The translations under genes were made by a program, and so were the position numbers. A stretch of DNA of 64,000 bases from Setaria digitata (lineage: Eukaryota; Nematoda; Chromadorea; Rhabditida; Setariidae), in contig RCAB01000092.1 of NCBI GenBank assembly GCA_003640385.1, positions 114,417-178,416 of the forward strand, written 5' to 3'. The notes under the pieces are model-generated. The model searched no databases. It worked only from the letters and a program-made list of their open reading frames with translations, and was not told the origin of the DNA. Shown here piece after piece: positions 25,652-35,847 of the stretch. Positions within the stretch are counted from its first letter, which is position 1. Each line of letters starts with the position of its first letter.

Positions 25652-27807
25652 AGCAGGCAATGTGACAATAAACAGTTGCAACAATAAAGTAAACAATTGG
25701 TCATTTTGTTTTGGCAAAATGGCTAGCAGCTAAACAAGCAAACAAACAAATGGTCGGCCAGTGAGATATGCAAGTTTAAATTAGGCGAGAAAAAATAAAT
25801 ATTTCCTTAAACACTAAAATTAGCGCGATGACGTATAAAATCTAAATGCAACATAACCGAAGCCAAAATGAGGGACGATTATTGACAAATTTCTGTAGTA
25901 CTAATTAGAGGTAATCATCGCGTATATTTAGAATTTATAGGAATTTTACTGTCAAACACTCTGAAACAATGCTGTTAGCAACTTTCTAAGAAATCTTGAT
26001 TGCCATTTTGAGCAATATGAACTGACAGTATAAATTCTCTTGGGAGATTCAAAGAATTTATTAAATATTGTAAGAGTGCTGAAACGTTTTGTAGGCCCGT
26101 TTAGTACAGTTGTTGAAATTGCTGAAGTGGCCAGTTTCTCCACAATATTTGAAATTTGCTTAATTTTGAATTTTTTTTTTTTCCTTCCAAATGAGTCTTT
26201 TTTTGAGGGTTCGGCGAGAAAAATTTTACCCAACCTCATTTTATTTGCTTGAAGACTAAATAATGTTCACTCAGAGTCTGAAATATTTTCTTCAATTTAC
26301 TTTAAATTTCATTGCACAAGTGTGATTTAAAAAACCTTTATAGTATTAAGATGACACTTAAATCGGATTTCCTACAAGAAGTATTGATGAAACATTCCTG
26401 AAACGAAATATTTGCTTCACACGATATCTGTTAGCTCATTTTATTGAAGTCTAAAATAAATTAAGTAAGGGTTTGACGGAAAAAAAACAAGAAATAAAGG
26501 GAAAATCAGCTAAATTCACATACTTTTCTTCCCTTTAAATATAGGCTCTTGCATATTCACCTCTATTTTTTTTCTTTTAAATTTATTCGTTACTGAATAG
26601 TTTAATTACTCAGTTATTTCCTTAGATTTCCTTGAGTGACTAAATCCACCCAATTCTAGCAAAGAAAAAAGTATTTAAATAAGACGAAACAATACAAAAT
26701 ATTACTATTATTACTTTATTATAAGGACGTAATACAAGAAGTGACCACTCTTTTTACCGATAATAAAAACACATTTACGAAACAAATGTATAAATGTGTC
26801 TGTAATTTTACTTTTCGCGAAGCATTGAACAATTCTAAGGCAATACGCTCTTAATCATATGTTTACTTCATATTTTGGTTGTTACATCATCGACTAACAT
26901 TACCAACAGGGAAGTATCAACATCGCACTGCAATTTTTAAACACACTTTTTTCGTTTGGTAACAGAAATCCTCGAAATAATATTGTCTTAAAAACTTTAA
27001 GTATTAAGGATAATTAGAATGGGTTTAGAATAAAATATCCGCAATGATAAAAAGTTTCGACCTATCAGTGGACGAGTGCAAAACACGAACAATTATTCCC
27101 TTACTAATGGGATGTATGAATTTTATTTGTGAAAAGACAAAAAGGCCAAGTTCTACTACGAAAATTACTTAAAAAAGATTAACTATAAAAAAATTCGGAA
27201 AAGAAATGGGAACAAACACTGATATTACGCTTTAATTTTTGCGGTGAAAAAGTTCAAACGCTAATAACAAAGCCTAGAAAACTCTGACAGTGTCAACTTA
27301 AGCAGAAAAAAAAAAAGATGTGTTTGATGTATCAAACAAATATTGAGGACAATACTACGGCCCGTGGCCAGTTGTAGTAGTTCAGTGTGTCGATAAAGAA
27401 GTATCACGTAATTCATGGAATACATTCGATCTTATTCAAATTATGGTGAAATAAGGAATATGATGCGAGATACTGAGTAGAGTATGATCGATAAAACCGC
27501 ACTCTTCGTAACAATTTTATTTCATGGAATCCGCCTTTGGAAGGACGGTTGTTCTGGATTTATAGGAAGACCTGAAGACACAAACAAGATAATCCATTTC
27601 ATATTTCGAGAATCTTTTCAAGAATCCTCCTAGTAGTGCTTTAAATCCTAAACAGTTCGAGAACTATAAGAAGTAAAGATATCGGATTATGGCCAGAAAT
27701 GGCAAAAAAGCCATTAAGTCGAATAATACACCATTTACTTCGCCAGAAGTAGAATGAAAGATGATAAAATTGCAATGTAGGTAGGGTACGGTAACAGGCA
27801 CACGGTA

Positions 27808-27992
27808 TCTGATAAGAAAAAGGAAACAACAGTTAGTAGTAGAGAGAGAAAGTTAATTGTGAGGAAAAAGGGATGAGAGTTAAGGTGTGTGAAAGGGATA
27901 TTTTGGAAAAAAATAAGTGAGTGCAGAGAGAGAACAATGGTAGCAAAAAGTAAAAGTAAAAGCAAGGAAGGTGGAAGGAAAAGGAACTAGGC
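27808..27992. repeat. Purine-rich (GA) tract on the plus strand
   Basis: About 185 bp of plus strand is dominated by A and G with few pyrimidines. It includes GAGAGAGAAAG and AGTAAAAGTAAAAGCAAGG. The complementary strand is a long pyrimidine tract. It may be a regulatory or structural element; nothing ties it to a specific gene. Confidence 0.5.
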
Positions 27993-28195
27993 TATTAGCC
28001 CAGTGTGTTTGTTAAGTGCGGGAGAGAGGGGCAGCAGAACGATGGCCAAGATCTGATTTGTAAATGCAGAACTGCTACTGGCAGGAAACGCCGTCACAAA
28101 GGAAGAAGGCGACAGTACCAAGAAGAAGCGGAGGATGAGCAGGAACCCTCGTCGGGATGCCGTTCGCGGATAATCGATCGGGGTCTATTGGCAGG

Positions 28196-28372
28196 ATGAA
28201 TTGCAGGCTACTAGTAGCAGTAGCAGCTATATACACAGCTTCTGTTGTCATGTCGGAAGAACATTTGATATGTGCTTGTATGTATCTCGCCCACGGCTTC
28301 TGCTTGAAGCAGCCGTGTGGCCCAAATTATGGCAGAAGGGAGGAATTCGATTACTTCCGAGAGATTAGCTAA
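28196..28372 (+). CDS. Possible small secreted peptide (weak)
   Basis: A 58-codon ATG-initiated frame begins MNCRLLVAVAAIYTASVVMS, which resembles a signal peptide, followed by a short stretch with four cysteines (CAC, C, C) and ending REIS. No intron support, homologue or promoter can be shown. It sits in a locally GC-richer region where chance open frames are commoner. Listed only because its layout fits a secreted peptide. Confidence 0.18.
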   Translation: MNCRLLVAVAAIYTASVVMSEEHLICACMYLAHGFCLKQPCGPNYGRREEFDYFREIS

Positions 28373-30476
28373 TTAGATGGCTGTGGATTGCGACGATGAT
28401 GATGTGGGAGTGATAATTAGGCGATAATCAAGTTGATAACACTATCGAATGTCCGTCCACTTACACCGATCACATCTGAGGTAATGAAAGCTCCCTCTGT
28501 CTCTCCCTTCCCTTCGTCGTTTGTGGCAGTGCAAAAGAGTCAGTCGTCGTGAACATTATTATTGAAATATGTCATTAAAATGGAAATGTTGAAAGGTCAT
28601 CCGAGCCCTTTGTCTTCCTTTCACTAGTGATTCTTATCAGCTCTCTCGACCATGCTTACTGCTGAGAATACGACGGGTTCAACAGTCTCCTTTGAGATGC
28701 TGAGGAAAGTTCAGGAAAGGAACAGAAATAAAGTTGAACGAACTAAGAACCTCCTCAAAATATCAGCAACGTCAGAATCAGCGCAGCAGGACGGAGAATT
28801 GATTGCACGGGTAGCTAGCATCTTTCGGCACACAAAAAGCTTCCCACGGCGAACTGCATTAAGTTCCTTCCTAGTTACAGGGTGTGAAGCAATAAAAGTG
28901 TTTTATGACAAATGAATTACAGGAATGCAGCCATACTGCTGCTAGCCAATAGTCTAGGCTAACTTGATGGCTTAGCTATAAGTGATGAAAGGCACGTTTC
29001 TGGAATTAGAACACCTTTGACGAGATGTGTCTTCGAAGAAGGCGAAGGCATGAAGAGTCGGAGATAGGTAGTAATGACTGCGTGTCATACGTGAAGACGG
29101 AAATGATTCATGATGAAGTTAAGTGGGAAGAGATTAGGTACTACTACTGATGTTGGATTTGATCACTCACATTACTCACTCGTACCGTTGTTGCCTAATT
29201 TCAGATTTAAAGAATTCACTCATCTCGATGTTTGCAGATAACAAAAGAAATGCATGTGAAGTAAGTTAGCACCAAATCTTGTGTGATCACCTCCTCAGCT
29301 GCCATAAAGAGATATCTATTAAAATATGAGGAAATATGGAGAAGTGGACAGGCGACACATGCAAGCGACAGGAACAAATGCTGTGAGATTCATTGTGAAG
29401 CAAGATTAGGCTGTTTTCAGATTTTGCTAGCCAAGTTGGAAGGTTACTGAAGTCTAGTGGAGTGGGAGCAACGAAAAGGCAGGTGGAATGAATGAATGAA
29501 CTGGCGGTCGTGATGGCGATTAGGCCAGCCAGACTGATGGATGACATGGGGACCTGCTCCACCTGCTGCATTCTACTTTATTCATGCATCCTTCCCTTCT
29601 TCCAGGCCCAACTGATTTGACTTCACTTCTTGGTCTTGGCTTTATGAGCTTTAATCTATGCATATTCCAGCTGCATGCGCCCCATCTATTTATGTCTCGA
29701 AAGGACATACATTAGCGCAGTGCAACTCATGCGCCGTTGTGATCGATCGGTTAGTTGGCTGAGTTCATTTAAAACTTAGCATTAAGTCTCTAGAATGGGA
29801 CACTGAATGTAGGGATAAATGAATTGAGCCGACTAGCATAGGCCTAGAAGGGGAATTATTTGTAACAAGTTTACCAATCATTTTATTCACATTTTGTCGA
29901 GAAACTCGAAGGCATTTCAATGACCAAAAAAAAAACTAAGAATCGCAAAGGAACAGCTTAGATAGCCGTGACTTGTGAGTTTAGTTCGTTAGTAATAATA
30001 GCATTATATATATATATATCGTTTCCAAAAACCCTTCTTGTGGTTTGATGAAGATTTGCATTAAATTAAATCTTTTTCAAGCTTTCTAAGTAATTATCAC
30101 ATAAAGATGTGAAACGACAACAAATTAAACCGAGTAACTGAAAAAATGGTGTGAAACAGCTGTAACTTTAATGCCCAGAAAAGTAAGGTGATAATTGAAG
30201 AATATAATAAAGGATCACCACCAAGTAGAAAGATAATGATGGTATTGTGATCCGTTGTACTAAGTGTATGCTCATTTAACCCCACAAATACTGTTTACTT
30301 TTAATTAACAGCAACGTTTCATGAATGTCCTTCAAGTAATCCATAAGAAATCCGGCCCCATTAAAAAGGAGAAAATGATTTATTACAGATGAGAGTTGAG
30401 GCGTCTTCATGCTTGCTGAATAATAAAATTATCTTTGTAACTACCAATCTGATACGCTATTTATAACCACACTCCT

Positions 30477-32499
30477 TTATATGTCATCAGTTGAGGAAGG
30501 CAACATATACGCCGGAATGGTTTTGTAGTCATCGCGATCGCAACGTACTGGTGGCCTTGACTTGATCTACGAAAAATTCATGTTCATTTAAATTCGCATT
30601 GCTTCAAAAGTTTCGCACTTCTAATAACGAAGAATTGCGTACCTCTTTGCTTCTTCTGGCAACTCTTTTCTTCGGAACATGTGTAGCAAATGAATCCTGA
30701 TCATCCTTGCGCTGTAATATGGATGCAATGAATGCTTCCAGTGGAATATGTTTCAAAATATGTGAATCGTTCTGATACAGTCCCCAATGTCTAGATATTC
30801 AACGCAAACATTCTTTGTGGATTGTGCGTCGTATGTGCTTTGTTTTTAATGATTAGGAAATATATAAGGAGTTGAGTCGATCAATGAGATTGTTTCTGGA
30901 ATCTGCTTACAGTTTAAGTATCCTACGTTTGGTTCACCTAACCTTAATTAGCTAGTGTGTTTCTCATTTGCCCATTCACTGTTCTCTTCATTCCGAGAAA
31001 AAAGGGAACTTTTAACTATTCCCGATTCAAGCTAGTAATGAAATTTACTCTTAATTTATTGAAATACACATGCATTTATATGCCCTTTATAAAATATTCT
31101 GATCCCAGCCATCATTCCACCGAAGATCTGAAAGAACATACTTGGAGTACAACTTCTGGTTGCGACGAGTCCAAATTTTTCTTCAGTTTTAACGATCTTG
31201 ATTTTGAATGTGACTGGAAATTTTATATTTTACTTAATCTTTACATAATTTTACATGATCCATCAGTTATAACAAATTTAAAGAATATCTTACACCATCT
31301 CCGAACTTATACATTAAATTTTGTCTTCTAACTTCTCTTGATTTACTGCTGCTTAAAATTTAAAAATTCACTCGATGACTGGATATGACAGCATCTTGGT
31401 AATTTTGAACACTGACCTAAATATACTCTTACTATTCGTACAGGCCACCTATCTCTCTGACAAAATGGTTTGCTTACTTGAGTAGTTAGTTTCACGCTTT
31501 CTGCCTGTGTTGCTTCTACCGACTTTTCGGACTAAAAAGTTCTCTAATGGAATTTTGCACTACCACTCATCAGTAAGCAAATTTAAAAAAATAAGTTGTT
31601 AATTTGTCATTCCATCAATCCATATCTTTAAGATTTCAACAACTGGATGCCATGAAAGCCCCTCGAACTAATAAATAGGAAGGGCTGTTCCGAACTGTTT
31701 TCCCCTTTACGCATTTCACGTCGTGCTTGCTTATCATCACTGATTAGTGAAGCACGCCAGCTTATTCCTCAAAGTTAAACAGCTTGAAGAGAAGTCCACA
31801 ACTGAAGACGCAACTGTCATAAGAGATTTTGCATCATTTGTTAAGTACACCCAGAAACAAGTCATTATGCTGCAAATATGATCGAAATTAATCACCGATG
31901 TACGAGGAACTGAGTGCGATTTCGATAAAACTGGTGATATGGCACTCCCTAGGTATGGTTTAGATGTTCGAGATATTGGAGGTGTTCGTGTTACACTATT
32001 TACCGGTGCTGTAGCAAATCCAGTTTCATCCGAAGTAGCTGAATGGTGATTGAATTTTGGATTACGATCAACTGATCGGTTGCAACACCCCCACCAAAAC
32101 AACACTGCACTCACCAGAAGTACCGAGACTGTTTGCATACTGAAATTACTACCGTAAGAAGTGTCTACAGAAACATGGTTCCAGATAAATCCTTCGCCAG
32201 ATTTTTTAATTTACCCAAAAATATGTTGTAAATTGAAGACTTAAAGATAGCACACACATCAGAATACAACAGTAACATTCCCCTAAATTCTTACTGACGA
32301 TTGCTACTACCATGTTCTTTAGCAACATTGACTGCAAAATTACAATACTGATTTGTCGCTCCTTTCACTTTCTGTAGGAAATTTAATATGAACTAAGATT
32401 CAACAATATAGGAAGTAACTTCCGCTCATTATTCTTGTCCTTTACATTTAAAACAACATTAACACACCAAAAGAATGATACGCCAATAACTGCCTCCAT
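30477..32499 (-). CDS. Type I single-pass membrane protein of unknown family
   Basis: I do not recognise this family, but the model is coherent. Exons are 32446-32499, 32295-32371, 31896-32139, 30643-30771 and 30477-30566, total 594 nt, 197 aa. It begins with a signal-like segment MEAVIGVSFFWCVNVVLN. A short ectodomain follows (KVKGATNQYCNFAVNVAKEH), then a membrane span (TVSVLLVSAVLFWWGCC) with two juxtamembrane cysteines that could be lipidated. The cytoplasmic tail is rich in Ser, Thr and Pro (TRTPPISRTSKPYLGSAISP), then HILKHIPLEAFIASILQRKD, the basic cluster KKRVARRSKEIKSRPP and the terminus SSTDDI, which would suit a class III PDZ ligand. All junctions keep phase. The 1.1 kb intron 30772-31895 may hide another exon, and the start exon is the least certain. 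Its 5' end lies 0.7 kb from the MARVEL gene 3' end, same strand. Confidence 0.62.
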
Positions 32500-33201
32500 C
32501 GATCATCGGTTTTATAAGTTGCAAACTATAAAAATCCGTGGTCTCACTTAATGATTTGGATCACCTCTCACAACTTTACAAAATTGATAACAATGAAATA
32601 TAATAGACAACTGCACCTTTATATGGCCAATTTTTCATGGAACAAACAAAAAAAAAGAACAAATAAAAATTAGAGACTGCAGTATGAACTGCGAAAGTAC
32701 TGGGAAACAATCTTCACGCAAATAACATTAAGAGCCAAGAGGATTATTGCAGACGCAGCTTTTTAAACGTATGTAGTTACCAGTTCATCAATTAGACCAT
32801 TACTTAGTTTAGCAGCAATTGATTCATGTGGTAATCATAATTTGGAAATCGAAGACTATATTCTAATAGTGTGCGAAAAGAACGCAGTGTAATTGATGTA
32901 TCAAGTGGTAATCAAAACTAATTAGAGTAATAGTGTTTCAGCTGACTGATTGCAAATGCTAAAAATGCTTCAAAACATTGGTAGAGTGATACAGCGAAAG
33001 TTTCTTGTAGCTTATTGAAAGTATATAAAGTTTAGGAATATGTTGCCGATATATATATATTTTCGTGTTCTTCATATATATATATATATGAAGAATGATA
33101 AGATTCTGGACACAGGAACTTTCATACTGATATTTGTGTTTTGCCGCTTTTTAAAGAGAACTAGATTATTATAATAGAAAAGAAGTAACACGAAAATATT
33201 T

Positions 33202-34553
33202 CTACTGCTCCAGACTTCTTCCTTTACGTTTGGTTAGCACAAATGACGCTTGGTAAAACAATGTTCCCAAAAGCAGAAATACCTGAAAACTGATTTTTTA
33301 TTTTGAAAAACACCCTACTTATACATACTACAAATACTGTAGTAAACAACAAAGTAAATCTTTTCAGCTGTGCTTTACAACACTTAAAGACTGAAAAGTT
33401 CAGTAGATTTGTTCGTTTACAGTACGTGAGCACAGAAATTTGTTAAATTCAAGAAAAGACACGAAAAACACTGTACCGTGCAGACAGCAATTCGATTCTT
33501 CCAGCTCTCCCTACCGATATATATTGGTGGGAGATACCGATGATGCCCGAAACTGCCAGAAACCATTTGTATCAAGTCATAAGTTAAAACAGAATCAGCT
33601 AGTAAACATAATAAAAATGCTATTAAATTGAATATCACTTCCTGAAAATTTGCAGTCAATAAATATAACGCTCGTATAGTCCTTCATTTCAATGCAAATT
33701 TCTAAAACGATACATTTTCGAATTTTTCCTGCTTTTAGATGCTTCTTCCGATGGTACTAACCCAACAGATCATCTTTTGCACTGCAAATAATTATGGGAT
33801 GTAAAGTTTGTAAAACAATGACATTTGGATGAACAAGAGTGACGCTGTCGGTATCTTCATACAAGTGAAACTGTTAAAACTAACGACGTTGTAGACGTTT
33901 TTTATACCCACAAATAGTGTAACCAATGTCATGAACGTGAGCACGATGAGAAACACGCAAATATGAAAAACTACCGTGTAGAAAAACCACTGGTATTTTC
34001 CATCACTGATAAAAATTACAACAACCAATGAACACACCTGGAAAAGAATATCCATGTGTTACAACTGGAAAAGTGCTGCTAATCACCCGCCTAATAATAA
34101 TAAAAATAATAATTACTTGTAAATGAGGACCGTGATGAATATGTTACAGTTTATACAAGATGAAATCAAAAAATTGAGAACGGATACAACGAGAAATGAA
34201 TCAGTTTGATAATTTCGCTTACTTCCATCGGAGTACTGAGCTGTTCAAAAATTCGAAGAATCTAAAATTTTGGAAAAAAAATGTTCCAAAATCATTTTGA
34301 GAGAGATGCAAAAAAGAAAAAAAAAGATACGAACAAGTAGATAAGACCGAATGGTAGCTATAATGAAGAACATTGAAACACAGAACTGCGAGATGCCTGC
34401 TTCGTTGGAATTGACAATCAGAAAGCTCTGAATGATTCACTTTTAATCCTAAAATTAGGACGAATGTTTCGAAGCAAACGAATGCCTGACCAACTGAAGC
34501 CATTTGAGGATCGGTATTTTGGAAATGCACCACACTGGTGAACGAATAACCAT
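33202..34553 (-). CDS. MARVEL/CMTM-like four-helix membrane protein
   Basis: Four exons at 34491-34553, 33885-34037, 33477-33641 and 33202-33282 give 462 nt, 153 aa. It starts MVIRSPVWCISKIPILKWLQ and runs straight into the first helix (LVCSLVVVIFISDGKYQWFF), as in MARVEL proteins where a KLLQL-type segment precedes TM1. A second helix is FHICVFLIVLTFMTLVTLFV, the third VIFNLIAFLLCLLADSVLT, and the fourth VFLLLGTLFYQASFVLTKRK, ending in a basic tail KRKGRSLEQ. MARVEL proteins act in vesicle trafficking and membrane apposition; the exact paralogue is not clear. An in-frame stop lies upstream of the ATG, so this start is likely unless another exon precedes it. The donor of exon 2 may be GTTAGT (33884) or GTCGTT (33887). 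Confidence 0.75.
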
Positions 34554-35379
34554 CTGAATCTGCGAGTGGAACGATGAGGTTGAAGCTCGAAAGGAGACTT
34601 CTCCTGAAGTTGCAGCAAGCTGTCGTTGTTGCTACTGCAACTAATGATGCTGATTTCTTTAGTGCACCACCTCTCCTCCTCCGGGAGCTTTTCTGGAAGA
34701 TACACATCGTGCTATCTGTTCACAGAACTCTCCCTCTTTCCTTTTTTTTCGACTTGATAATTGTACAGACTCGAACATCCGTACTGCACACACACATATT
34801 GCCCAGCCTGATATATTTAGTGCAGCACGTAGTCTGAGTTCATCATAAAGCAAGTGAGGGAAGAATGTTTTAAGCAACAACTTCATGTGCTCCACTTCTC
34901 GTCACAGTACATCTGAAGTAGCGTGGATTCCGATGAAGGAAGTAGACTGAGGTAGGAACTGGAAGAGCAGGGGACATGGAGGCGTTAGTCTTTCAAGGGG
35001 CAGCTCGGACAAATGTTGAATTTGCAACCGATAGCTGAACAGGTGAAAGACGTACGCACGACACGTCCGTGTAGAAAGAAGTGTGGGAAGGACGTGAGGT
35101 CGGCAGCAGGATCGGAAGGGGTATGAGCTGCGGGGCTTAAAGGTTACAAGGAATGAACCGTTGCCGACACTGCCTGGGAATGCTCTGCAGCGGGTGGGGA
35201 GGAGGAAGCAGGCGGGGGAGATGGGCTTGATACGGTGCGAGCAGGCAGCTCCAGCAGCCAGCTGGCTCTCCCTTCAGACTCCTGCAATCAATCCGAATGA
35301 AAGAAACGGAAACCGAGCTCGGAACATCCGACCACTGCTCGTGCTGCTTATGCTGCTGGCGCTGCTGACCTCTCGATAC

Positions 35380-35388
35380 CTTTATATA
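35380..35388 (-). promoter_or_regulatory. TATA-box-like element TATATAAAG
   Basis: On the minus strand the sequence reads TATATAAAG, followed about 20 nt later by TCAGCAG, which could act as an initiator. The orientation suits transcription toward the MARVEL gene. The plus strand also reads TTTATATA, so direction is not proven. Confidence 0.4.
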
Positions 35389-35433
35389 GGGGTCGAGCTC
35401 GAGCTACGGTGTCGGGTGTCAGCCGCCCTCCCG

Positions 35434-35440
35434 TGACGTC
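35434..35440. promoter_or_regulatory. CRE-like site TGACGTC
   Basis: A seven-base match to the core of the TGACGTCA cAMP-response element, inside the GC-rich promoter-like zone. One short motif is weak evidence on its own. Confidence 0.3.
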
Positions 35441-35847
35441 GGAGGTGCATCGTGGCGTCTTCGTTCTCTTCAAACATAAACAATCAGTGCATCGTCAGAA
35501 GCGAAGCTAAACAATGCTGGACGTGCCACGTGAATGCGAGCTGCTCTCCGTCTGAGATTCACTGGATGAGCTTCGTTTCATTCAGACTAATTTTAAAAAT
35601 AATTCACACAGTGTTCTATGCCAAGAGGTCACGTTGTAACACGTATACTAATTCGAACATTAATTGTGTGGAACCACAGATCCATTAAACACCATGTACA
35701 TCAATCACGGCGTGTTTGTTTACTAGTGCGACAGATTCACGTGGGTAAGCAAAAAAATCCATAAATAGAAAGAAGATCTGGGGGAATGGCCATTCTGTTC
35801 ATTTTACAGTTAGAAAGCGGTTTTCTTTGAAACTATCTGGTTTCAGG

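Larger units (their letters stand above)
25129..30476. other. Long gene-poor stretch upstream of unc-64
   Basis: About 5.3 kb with no exon set I can assemble. It holds TA repeats and an N (25482-25651), a purine-rich tract (27808-27992), and a GC-richer zone (about 27950-28920) with small plus-strand open frames. It probably contains unc-64 upstream regulatory DNA. Confidence 0.4.
34900..35460. promoter_or_regulatory. GC-rich divergent promoter region
   Basis: This stretch is clearly richer in G and C, with many CpG, than the rest of the window. It lies between the MARVEL gene (minus) and the EHD-like gene (plus). It contains a TATA-like element (35380-35388, minus) and a TGACGTC CRE-like site. 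It most likely drives one or both genes; exons for either 5' UTR were not defined. Confidence 0.5.
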
